DNA of 56,784 nt from an uncultured Selenomonadaceae bacterium (GTDB taxonomy: Bacteria > Bacillota > Negativicutes > Selenomonadales > Selenomonadaceae): contig CAJOIB010000005.1 in assembly GCA_905234705.1 (NCBI GenBank), forward strand, positions 1 to 56,784, given 5' to 3'. Below are positions 50,901-56,784 of this stretch, in pieces. The position numbers and the translations under genes were made by a program. The notes below the pieces were generated by a model. That model was not told the origin of the DNA. It ran no database searches and was given only the letters and a program-made list of their open reading frames with translations. The first letter of the stretch is position 1. Every line of letters starts with the position of its first letter.

Positions 50901-52494
50901 TACTGACTTCTTAAAAAAAAATTTTGTGATTAAGGTGATTATCTTGAATAAGGAGCGCGTTAAAAAATTCGGCGAAGTTTTCACGCCGACCGATATTGTC
51001 AATCGAATGCTCGACGACGAAAATCTTGCTGAAATTTGGCAGGATATTGACGCTAAAATCCTTGAGCCAACCGCCGGTGAAGGCGCGTTCCTTGTGCCGA
51101 TTCTGCTCCGCAAATTGGCGCTCGCTAAAAATCCCAACGATATGTTTCACGCGCTCGCCAGCATTTACGCCATCGAAATTCAGCCCGACAATCTCGAAAT
51201 CGCCAAACAAACTCTGCGCGAAATTTTCATTGCCTGGCACGAAGAAAAATTTGGTACTTTCGACGAAGATACTTTTGGCGAATTTGTTGACAATATTATC
51301 GACGCCAATATCATTCTCGGCGACGCCCTTAACAAAAAAACTGCCGCCGGTACTGACATTGAATTTATCGATTGGAATTTGGACGACTTCAAACCTGCGC
51401 GAAATTTTTTCTATTCGCATTTAACCGCCGAGGGCTCATTGAAATTCATTGACGCCAGCTTTGCGGTTATAATTGGCAATCCGCCGTATCAGCTGGATAC
51501 CAAGGGCGATAATAAAACTTACGCCGCGCCCATTTATCACAAATTCCTTGAATCTTTTTGGCGCGCTTGCAACCGCGTGATGATGATTCACCCTGCGCGA
51601 TGCCTTTTCCAAGCCGGCGGCACTCCCAAAGATTTTATGCGAAATTTGCTTGCCGACGAACATATCAAAGTTATTTTTTACGAAGCTGACAGCAGCAAGA
51701 TTTTTAAGAATACCGATATTAAAGGCGGCGTCGCCGTCACTTACCGCGATGCCAATAAAAATTTCGGCGCTATCGGCGTTTACATTCCATTTCCCGAATT
51801 GCAGACCATTTTTCAAAAAGCCGTCGCCAATAATGCTGATTTTCAACCGTTTAGTAAAATTGTTTATCCGCGTGCCGACCGCAAATTGAGCGATAAATTT
51901 TTTGCTGATTATCCAGATTCGCCGCTGAAAAATAATGACGCTATCGGCACAAATGCTTTTACTAAGTTTCCGGAAATTTTTTCTGATGATAAACCGAATG
52001 ACGGGCGCGAATATATTCAGATTTTGGGGCGAATTGGCGTCAAGCGCGTTTACAAATGGATTCGCCGCGATTATGTTAAATCTTTGGACAATCTCGACAA
52101 GTACAAAGTGTTTATTCCGAGTTCAAATGGTTCGGGTGCTATTGGTGAAGTAGTGAGTACTCCGCTTGTCGGCTTGCCGCTTGTCGGCTTGCCGCTTGTC
52201 GGCAGTACGGAGACCTTTACAGGCGTCGGAGCGTTCGATAGCGCGGCGGAAGCGGGTGCTTGCTTAAAATATATCAAAACTAAATTTGCAAGGGCTTTGC
52301 TGGGCATTTTAAAGGTTACGCAACATAACCCGTCCGAAACTTGGCGGTATGTTCCCATGCAAGATTTTTCAGCAGATAGTGATGTAGATTGGTCGCGCAG
52401 TGTTGCCGAAATTGACAAATATTTATACAAAAAATATAATCTGTCGCAGGAAGAAATAAATTTTATCGAGACGAAAATTAAGGCGATGGAGTGA
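47950..52494 (+). CDS. Giant restriction-modification protein: GIY-YIG nuclease, SF2 helicase, two methyltransferase regions
   Basis: A 1514-residue polypeptide (ATG at 47950 behind AAAGGAG; TTG at 47947 possible). Residues ~10-95 resemble a GIY-YIG/T5orf172 nuclease (KIYAYT, LKIGYT, ETRI, YIEWF). A superfamily 2 helicase follows with PRFGKT (~153), VDEAH (~273), SGTPF (~300), TTGVTVPEW (~493) and QAAFRAQNPY (~517). Residues ~870-985 resemble a methyltransferase with FTPRFIVKAM and DPYMKSG but no NPPY. Residues ~1000-1200 are an apparently complete N6-adenine methyltransferase (FGEVFTPTDIV, EPTAGEGAF, GNPPYQ), and the rest is probably the target-recognition part. Type ISP enzymes share the one-chain plan but carry an Mrr-type nuclease. 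The two methyltransferase regions look like separate genes joined at an A9 tract. The stop overlaps the antitoxin leader. Confidence 0.85.
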   Translation: MAEIVIKTQENFKGKIYAYTTPGVTYHEGWLKIGYTEQDVETRIKQQTHTAGINYIIQWVIGAPCNIKDTDFHRYLIDKYKIPRDKKYIEWFKIDPNVAKKYLEEFNLGKTKNKIEIICQSYDLRTEQQQAVDITKKYFEDGTKPREFLWNAKPRFGKTLTAYDFILQIGAQKVLIVTNRPSIANSWFDDFKTFISWREENYKFVSKTDALKNQEILSREEFIKLFDSDTSDNKPRMIAFVSLQDLKGSKHFGGTGKEKLDWIKDLEFDLLIVDEAHEGVDTHRTEEAFKNIKRNFTLYLSGTPFKALANDKFREDQIFNWSYEDEQAAKNNWGAEFANPYSDLPKMNLFSYQLSKIILDKINAGIAFNDENFDYAFDLNELFRTENSKFIYEDKVKKFLDALTKNKKFPFTAEFRAELKHTFWLMYRVDSIKAMAKLLKEHEIFSEYEIVIAAGDGKVDESDEKLNQKSLAKVRDAIANHDKTITLSVGQLTTGVTVPEWTAVLMLSNIQSAAEYMQAAFRAQNPYVHQIGDKTFRKTNCYIFDFAPERTLKIYDQFANNLKTGGGSRRENIEKLKNFFPVLAEDDNGEMIELDAEKIISLPQIITAQKVVDTGFMSNELFANITHVFGAPQSVVAVIEKFIPDDTPENKKIKINAEDIKGVQVDSDGNVIINKTEAHLGKKSKRDKKPVAQDVKEIAAEITENLKAAGYDINKNVTKKIESRLKNDTSEENIDKVEQEIINLLETKKANAKKESIEAKIRAHLRGFARTVPSFIMAYGNRNLTLANFETYIDDETFKDVTGIDKADFRFLRDGGVRNGENFAGHLFDEEIFNAAVQEFLNRKDELADYFDESHDKDIFDYIPPQKTSQIFTPRFIVKAMVDALAAESPNIFCNPNQIFIDPYMKSGMYITEIVKRLFKNLRADFASDADCLRHILENQVYGFAPNEIIYRIATEYIFGRHKDIQRRNFFRRDLTDVVQTGDATDFLKKNFVIKVIILNKERVKKFGEVFTPTDIVNRMLDDENLAEIWQDIDAKILEPTAGEGAFLVPILLRKLALAKNPNDMFHALASIYAIEIQPDNLEIAKQTLREIFIAWHEEKFGTFDEDTFGEFVDNIIDANIILGDALNKKTAAGTDIEFIDWNLDDFKPARNFFYSHLTAEGSLKFIDASFAVIIGNPPYQLDTKGDNKTYAAPIYHKFLESFWRACNRVMMIHPARCLFQAGGTPKDFMRNLLADEHIKVIFYEADSSKIFKNTDIKGGVAVTYRDANKNFGAIGVYIPFPELQTIFQKAVANNADFQPFSKIVYPRADRKLSDKFFADYPDSPLKNNDAIGTNAFTKFPEIFSDDKPNDGREYIQILGRIGVKRVYKWIRRDYVKSLDNLDKYKVFIPSSNGSGAIGEVVSTPLVGLPLVGLPLVGSTETFTGVGAFDSAAEAGACLKYIKTKFARALLGILKVTQHNPSETWRYVPMQDFSADSDVDWSRSVAEIDKYLYKKYNLSQEEINFIETKIKAME
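50913..50946 (+). other. A9 tract followed by internal Shine-Dalgarno and TTG start inside the R-M gene
   Basis: Nine A (50913-50921) then TTTT. With one A fewer the upstream frame ends at TGA 50927-50929; with one more it ends at TAA 50931-50933. AAGGTGATT (50932-50940) is an SD for an in-frame TTG at 50944, giving a natural N-terminus LNKERVKKFGEVFTP. The junction has all parts of a two-gene boundary. Confidence 0.6.
52162..52203 (+). repeat. In-frame 15-bp tandem repeat in the R-M gene
   Basis: The unit CCGCTTGTCGGCTTG occurs twice in full (52162-52176, 52177-52191) and a third time as its first 12 bases (52192-52203). It encodes repeated PLVGL in the C-terminal target-recognition region (residues ~1405-1418). 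Since the unit is 15 bp, gain or loss of copies keeps the frame. Confidence 0.85.
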
Positions 52495-52499
52495 TTGAA

Positions 52500-52736
52500 A
52501 TGTCAGATTTGAGAGCCGAGGCAATAAGCCTGATTAACAAAATGCCGGACAGCGAATTGGCGGAAATTGTACCGGATTTGCGGGAGCGTCGTGCAAAAGC
52601 GGCGCGCGAAGCTTACGAGAGAATCCACCAAATTATTTCCCAAAATAAAAAAAATCTTCCGGCGGATTTCGACTACGAGCGCGAACTCGAAGAAGTCAGA
52701 GAGGAGCAACTTCACCGCTATGAAAATCTTGGTTGA
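52500..52736 (+). CDS. Antitoxin of a PIN-domain toxin-antitoxin pair
   Basis: A 78-residue acidic, helical protein: SDLRAEAISLINKMPDSELAEIV at the start (the AISLI..MP pattern of antitoxins paired with this PIN subgroup), then a charged helix and ADFDYERELEEVREE at the end. The ATG at 52500 has a GGAG SD that overlaps the R-M stop; a GTG at 52491 is an alternative. The 3' end overlaps the toxin by 17 bases. It should neutralise the PIN toxin by binding and perhaps also regulate the operon. Confidence 0.75.
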   Translation: MSDLRAEAISLINKMPDSELAEIVPDLRERRAKAAREAYERIHQIISQNKKNLPADFDYERELEEVREEQLHRYENLG

Positions 52737-53160
52737 TACAAACGTCATAATGGACGATCTTTTGGGGCGCGAGCCTTTCAGCGAATATTCGCGGCGTGTT
52801 ATCCAAATTTGCACGACTAAAAAAGTTGCAGGATTTTTGGCGGCGCATACAATCCCGACGATTTTTTGTTTGTTGCGTAAAGTCATTCCGGCGGCTGAGG
52901 AGCGTCGCCGCACGATTTTAAATTTCTTCACCATTTTTGAAATTGCGCCGATTGACGGAGAAGAAATTTTATTTGCCTTGAATAATTTTGGATTCAAATA
53001 TTTTGAAGATTGTTTGCAAGACGAATGCGCGGTGGCGGTTGGCGCGGATTATATTATTACGCGCGATGTCAAGGATTTTGCGAACAGTAAGACGCCAGCT
53101 TTGACGCCGGAAGAATTTATGTTGAAATGGAACAGCGAAATTGAACAGAGCATTTTATGA
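52720..53160 (+). CDS. PIN-domain ribonuclease toxin (VapC-like)
   Basis: A 146-residue PIN-domain protein. MKILVDTNVIMDDLL at the start holds the first acidic residue, ADYIITRDVKDFANSKTPALTPEEF the third and fourth (TRD.KDF), and FEDCLQDECAVAVGAD the middle acids. Such proteins cleave RNA and form toxin-antitoxin pairs with the protein encoded just upstream. The ATG at 52720 lies inside the antitoxin gene, so translation is coupled. The following MutS-like gene begins inside this gene's end, if TTG 53141 is used. Confidence 0.85.
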   Translation: MKILVDTNVIMDDLLGREPFSEYSRRVIQICTTKKVAGFLAAHTIPTIFCLLRKVIPAAEERRRTILNFFTIFEIAPIDGEEILFALNNFGFKYFEDCLQDECAVAVGADYIITRDVKDFANSKTPALTPEEFMLKWNSEIEQSIL

Positions 53161-54907
53161 CAACGAGCGCGAAATAGATTTGACGGAGCAACGCAGTTTG
53201 CACGTACGCGAAAAAAAGGTAAGCTGGGCGCGAATGGGCGTATTTGCGACGGCGATTCTCAGCTTTGCAATCGGCTGGGATTATTACGAAGCGGGCTATT
53301 GGGGCGCGTTGGTTTTATTTTTAATATTTCTGCGGTTAGTGGGCTATCACGACGAAATTCGGCGGCGGCAAAAATTTTTAACCAGCCGATTGAATGTGTT
53401 AAATTCGTACATAGTGCGGGCGCGCGGAACCTGGCGCAAACGTTCAAATGACGGCAGCACTTACCTAAACAATGACAGACCGCAAGACGTAGATTTATAT
53501 ATTTTCGGTGAAGGCTCAATTTTTCAGTACATCTGCGCGGCTCGTACGAAACGCGGGCGTGACAGATTAGCAGAATCATTATCGCCATTTCCGCCGGTAG
53601 ATTTTGCGCCGGTACGAACTCGTCAGCACGGCGTAGAAGAATTATTACAGCGCCCAAGATTATCATTGGATTTGGAAGCGCTCGCCCGATTAATGCCGAA
53701 CAATCACGACACCACGGATTTAATAAAATCTGTTGAAGAGCCGCCGCCGCATCCGGACAAAATTTTATTGCTGAGATTTTTGCCGTTGCCGATATTTTTA
53801 ATCCAGTGCGCGCTGACGTATCGCGGGATTTTAGACGCGGTACTTTTGCCGGTCGTACCGTTTTTGTCGTTGTTGCTGGCGTTTGCGCTGTTGCGGCGGA
53901 CTTCGGAATTGTTAAAGCCGGTGCAAATCATTTCCAAAGAATTGAAATTGTATCAAGCGATATTTGAGCGGCTGGAAAGTACAGATTTCAGTTCGCGCAG
54001 TTTGAGCAAGATTCGCGCAGATTTGACGGACGAAGTATCGGCGGCGCAAAATTTGAAAGTGCTGTCACTGTTAATGAGTTTTGTAAATTCGCGGAAAAAT
54101 CCGGTGTTTTACATTTTGGGCAATGGGTTATTTTTGCTGGACTTTTTTTGTGCGGCGGCGTTTATTAAGTGGCGGGAGACGGCGGCTAAGCATTTGCGGA
54201 AATGGCTGGACGCTTGGTCGGAAGCCGAAGTTTTAATGAGTTTTGCGTCGATAGGGCAAACGCGCACGAATTATTGTTTCCCGAAACTTTTGGACAGAGA
54301 CACGCCGCGAATCAAGGCGAAAAATTTAACCAGCCTATTAATCGCCGATAAAAAAGCTGTGGCGAATAGCGCGGATTTGCGGGCGAGTACAACGATAATC
54401 ACGGGCGCGAATATGTCGGGCAAAACTACTTGGATAAGGACGCTGGCAAGTGCGGTATTGCTGGCGTATGCGGGCGCGCCGGTTTGTGCTGAAAGTTTTT
54501 CCGTAAGCAAGATGGCGATTTTTACTTCAATTCGCGTCAATGACGACATTAGCCAGGGCATGTCAACGTTTTATGCTGAATTGTTGCGGATTAAGAGCAT
54601 GATTGAGTACAGCGAAAATAAATTGCCAATGCTGATATGTATCGACGAAATTTTCAAGGGCACGAATGAAGACGATCGGATTATGGGTGCGAAGGAAGCG
54701 ATTAAGCGGCTGACTAACGGCTTGAGCATAACGCTGGTGACGACGCACGATTTTGATTTATGTTCGATGGAAAACATTACAAATTCGCACTTTCAAGAGT
54801 ATTATGAAGGCGACCAGATAAAATTTGACTTTAAACTGCGCGAGGGACGCTGTACAACTACCAATGCGAAATACTTATTACGAATGGCAGGCATTTTAAC
54901 CGATTAA
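53141..54907 (+). CDS. Membrane-anchored MutS-family ATPase
   Basis: Up to 588 residues. Two hydrophobic regions near the start (about 34-68) and more near 212-250 and 328-345 suggest membrane anchoring, which true MutS lacks. The C-terminal ATPase of the MutS family is complete: Walker A TGANMSGKTTWIRT (about 422), SISQGMST-like DDISQGMSTFYAELLRI, Walker B MLICIDEIFKGTNEDDR and TLVTTHDFDL. The mismatch-recognition domain is absent. Starts at TTG 53141 (overlapping the PIN gene) or TTG 53180; neither has a strong SD. Its role is unknown. Similar proteins occur alone in Firmicutes and Bacteroidetes, and the tight overlap with an R-M/toxin unit is unusual. Confidence 0.85.
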   Translation: MNRAFYDNEREIDLTEQRSLHVREKKVSWARMGVFATAILSFAIGWDYYEAGYWGALVLFLIFLRLVGYHDEIRRRQKFLTSRLNVLNSYIVRARGTWRKRSNDGSTYLNNDRPQDVDLYIFGEGSIFQYICAARTKRGRDRLAESLSPFPPVDFAPVRTRQHGVEELLQRPRLSLDLEALARLMPNNHDTTDLIKSVEEPPPHPDKILLLRFLPLPIFLIQCALTYRGILDAVLLPVVPFLSLLLAFALLRRTSELLKPVQIISKELKLYQAIFERLESTDFSSRSLSKIRADLTDEVSAAQNLKVLSLLMSFVNSRKNPVFYILGNGLFLLDFFCAAAFIKWRETAAKHLRKWLDAWSEAEVLMSFASIGQTRTNYCFPKLLDRDTPRIKAKNLTSLLIADKKAVANSADLRASTTIITGANMSGKTTWIRTLASAVLLAYAGAPVCAESFSVSKMAIFTSIRVNDDISQGMSTFYAELLRIKSMIEYSENKLPMLICIDEIFKGTNEDDRIMGAKEAIKRLTNGLSITLVTTHDFDLCSMENITNSHFQEYYEGDQIKFDFKLREGRCTTTNAKYLLRMAGILTD

Positions 54908-54922
54908 TCAATCAACCAAAAC

Positions 54923-55030
54923 AAAAGAGCGCCCAAGGACGGGCGCTCCCTGTGGCGCGCTAGTCGCGTGATGCGACTAATGCGCCGCGCTTTTCTTTGC
55001 TAGGCGTTTCTTTTTCGCAAAAAGAAATGC
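54923..55030 (-). repeat. Dispersed multi-hairpin element, copy E (minus strand, ends in aspS terminator)
   Basis: On the minus strand the element reads GCATTTCTTTTTGCGAAAAAG (stem TTTCTTTTT/AAAAAGAAA), linker CGCCTAGCAAAGAAAAG, hairpin 2 with inner stem TAGTCGC-ATCAC-GCGACTA, and hairpin 3 GAGCGCCC-GTCCTT-GGGCGCTC followed by TTTTG. It is the closest relative of copy D. Hairpin 3 with its T-run is the likely terminator of aspS. Confidence 0.8.
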
Positions 55031-55041
55031 CGATATACGCT

Positions 55042-56784
55042 TTATTTTTTAACAATAGTTTTAATGTAGAGTTCGCGCAGTTGTTTATCGTCAACTTCGG
55101 AAGGCGCGTGGCTCATTGGGTCGATAGCGCTTTGAGTTTTCGGGAATGCAATTACGTCGCGAATGGATTTTCTTTGCGCCATGAGCATAACAAGCCTATC
55201 AAGCCCAAATGCAATACCACCGTGCGGCGGCGTGCCATATTCAAACGCGTCCATTAAGAAACCAAATTTCGCGCGCGCCTCTTCCTGCGAAAGTCCAATA
55301 GCCTCAAAAACTTTTTCCTGCAAATCGCTCTGATAAATTCTCAAACTACCGCCGCCAACTTCAACGCCATTCAAAACTATATCGTACGCATTAGCCTTAA
55401 CTTTTTCCGGCGCAGTCAATAAAAATTCAATATCTTCTTCACGCGGCGAAGTGAACGGGTGATGCATTGCCTTCCAACGTTTATCTTCCTCAACGTATTC
55501 AAACATCGGAAAATCGACAACCCACAGGAAACAAAGTTTATTTGCGTCAATCAAATTGCGACGGCGCGCCATTTCCAATCTAAGCTCGCCTAACGCCTGC
55601 GCGACAACCGAAGGCTTATCGCCAACAACCAACAGCAAGTCACCAGTCTTAGCGCCGGTGGCTTTTTTAATTTGCTCAAAAGTTTCGTCGCTGTAAAATT
55701 TCTTGAACGGCGATTTGATACCTTCAGCGCTGTATTGAATCCAAGCCATACCCTTTGCGCCGTAAATCTTGCAGTATTCGACAAGTTCATCAAGTTCGCG
55801 GCGCGGGATGTCAGCATAACCTTCAACGTTGATAACTTTAACCTGCCCGCCATTTTCCAAAACGCTGTTGAAAACTTTGAAAGTCGAGCCTTTGACGTAA
55901 TCGGAAATGTCCTGCAGTTCCATACCAAAACGCAAATCCGGCTTGTCACTGCCAAAACGATTCATAGCTTCGTCCCAGCTCATTCTCAAAAATGGCGTCT
56001 CAATTTTCACGTCAAGCGTCGATTCAAAAATTTTCTTAATCAAGCCTTCCATGAGCGTCAAAATATTTTCTTGGTTTAAAAATGAAGTTTCAATATCCAG
56101 TTGTGTAAACTCGGGCTGGCGGTCGGCGCGTAAATCTTCATCGCGGAAACAGCGCACTATCTGAAAATATTTTTCAAAGCCGGAAACCATTAACAGCTGT
56201 TTGAAAATCTGCGGCGATTGCGGCAATGCGTAAAATTGCCCAGGATTTAAGCGGCTCGGTACAAGAAAATCACGCGCGCCTTCCGGAGTCGAACGACAAA
56301 GCATCGGCGTTTCAATTTCCAAAAATCCATTTTCATCAAGATAATCGCGCATTATTTTAGTTACGCGGTGGCGGAGCATAATATTCTGCTGCATTTCCGG
56401 ACGGCGCAAATCCAAATAGCGATAGCGCAGTCTAACATTTTCGTCAACATCAACGCCATCTTGAATATAAAACGGCGGCGTCTTTGCCTTGTTCAAAATC
56501 CTAAGCTCATTAACGACAATTTCAATTTCGCCGGTATCCATTTTCGGATTAACGGTATCAGCACTGCGCGCCCGAACTTTGCCGCGAACGCCGATAACAA
56601 ATTCGTTGCGCAAAGTTTCAGCCTTTGAAAAAGTGTCGCCCATTTCCGCCGCGTCAAAAACTATCTGCACAATGCCGCTGCGGTCTCTCATATCCACAAA
56701 AATTAAGCCGCCGTGGTCGCGCCTGCGCGATACCCAACCAGCCAGCTGTACTGTTTTACCTTCATCAACTTTGCGGAGCTCACC
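55042..56784 (-). CDS. aspS: Aspartyl-tRNA synthetase (5' partial)
   Basis: A class II synthetase whose N-terminus is cut at the window edge; 580 of about 590 residues are visible. The OB-fold anticodon domain (QLAGWVSRRRDHGG, FVDMRDRSG) leads to the catalytic core with FLEIETPMLCRSTPEGARDFL (given as FLEIETPML), FRDEDLRADRQPEFTQLDIE, the bacterial insertion domain (about 290-420) and motif 3 GGIAFGLDRLVML. It charges tRNA-Asp. The end lies 12 bases from the minus-strand repeat element that supplies its terminator. The non-discriminating (Asp/Asn) form cannot be excluded without more residues. Confidence 0.97.
   Translation of the reverse strand, partial: GELRKVDEGKTVQLAGWVSRRRDHGGLIFVDMRDRSGIVQIVFDAAEMGDTFSKAETLRNEFVIGVRGKVRARSADTVNPKMDTGEIEIVVNELRILNKAKTPPFYIQDGVDVDENVRLRYRYLDLRRPEMQQNIMLRHRVTKIMRDYLDENGFLEIETPMLCRSTPEGARDFLVPSRLNPGQFYALPQSPQIFKQLLMVSGFEKYFQIVRCFRDEDLRADRQPEFTQLDIETSFLNQENILTLMEGLIKKIFESTLDVKIETPFLRMSWDEAMNRFGSDKPDLRFGMELQDISDYVKGSTFKVFNSVLENGGQVKVINVEGYADIPRRELDELVEYCKIYGAKGMAWIQYSAEGIKSPFKKFYSDETFEQIKKATGAKTGDLLLVVGDKPSVVAQALGELRLEMARRRNLIDANKLCFLWVVDFPMFEYVEEDKRWKAMHHPFTSPREEDIEFLLTAPEKVKANAYDIVLNGVEVGGGSLRIYQSDLQEKVFEAIGLSQEEARAKFGFLMDAFEYGTPPHGGIAFGLDRLVMLMAQRKSIRDVIAFPKTQSAIDPMSHAPSEVDDKQLRELYIKTIVKK

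Noticed and set aside
52162-52203. CRISPR-like repeat
   Set aside because: The units are 15 bp, directly adjacent without spacers, and in frame within a coding region.
54923-55030. tRNA or other known small RNA gene in the aspS/MutS gap
   Set aside because: The hairpins do not form a cloverleaf with a CCA end, and the sequence belongs to the dispersed repeat family.

Overview
The window is chromosomal DNA of an anaerobic, apparently flagellated bacterium of the Firmicutes, most likely class Negativicutes (Selenomonas-like). This is inferred from gene content: a methylmalonyl-CoA epimerase/decarboxylase cluster beside a succinate-type CoA transferase (succinate to propionate), a korDABC ferredoxin-linked 2-oxoacid oxidoreductase, a minimal SufC-SufB pair, the divIC-S1-tilS-hpt-ftsH order, and very frequent TTG starts behind strong Shine-Dalgarno (SD) sites. 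No rRNA or tRNA gene, integrase, IS element or CRISPR array was recognised. Genes at both edges are cut: a CoA transferase on the left and aspS on the right.

Layout. 1-4.7 kb: propionate operon (CoA transferase, nitroreductase, mce, broken mmdA, a small ORF, biotin carrier). 4.8-9.6 kb: zinc-ribbon protein, then divIC, S1 protein, tilS, hpt, ftsH. 9.6-12.8 kb: nucleotide-sugar genes. 12.8-17 kb: asparaginase, birA, a PNPOx-like protein, ribD. 17-19.6 kb: broken flagellin, bioY with an in-frame amber codon, bioD. 19.8-25 kb: a minus-strand run with sufB, sufC, a methyltransferase-like gene, a glycosyltransferase, a sirtuin and a glycan-type protein. 25-30.7 kb: pfkA, murA, an S55 peptidase and two membrane proteins. 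30.9-33.6 kb: korDABC with broken korA. 33.7-40.4 kb: two tandem diguanylate cyclases, a GIY-YIG remnant, clpB. 40.4-46.2 kb: a chemoreceptor, a Ca2+ P-type ATPase and two TerD proteins. 46.3-47.8 kb: a PilO-like gene and rpsF-ssb-rpsR. 47.9-54.9 kb: a compact defence-like cassette, namely a giant restriction-modification protein overlapping an antitoxin/PIN-toxin pair that overlaps a membrane MutS-like ATPase. 55-56.8 kb: aspS.

Biotin links several loci: uptake (bioY), synthesis (bioD), ligation (birA) and the biotin carrier of the decarboxylase. The Ca2+ ATPase and the Ca-binding TerD proteins form one unit. The sugar-nucleotide, glycosyltransferase and methyltransferase genes near the flagellin could serve surface or flagellar glycosylation (inference).

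The most unusual material is non-coding or damaged. (1) A family of five dispersed ~100-165 bp elements built from consecutive hairpins whose stems change in a compensated way while loops stay the same. (2) Two arrays of G-runs answered by C-runs. The one between the terD genes has a canonical G-quadruplex pattern. (3) Two identical hairpin loops that carry the SD of two genes of the propionate operon. (4) A perfect 13-bp inverted repeat at the clpB promoter. (5) The restriction-modification ORF, which appears to be two genes joined at an A9 tract, with an in-frame 15-bp tandem repeat near its C-terminus. (6) Lesions in mmdA (two), korA, flagellin (at least two) and bioY that remove conserved residues or the frame. 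Real decay and assembly error cannot be told apart from the sequence alone.
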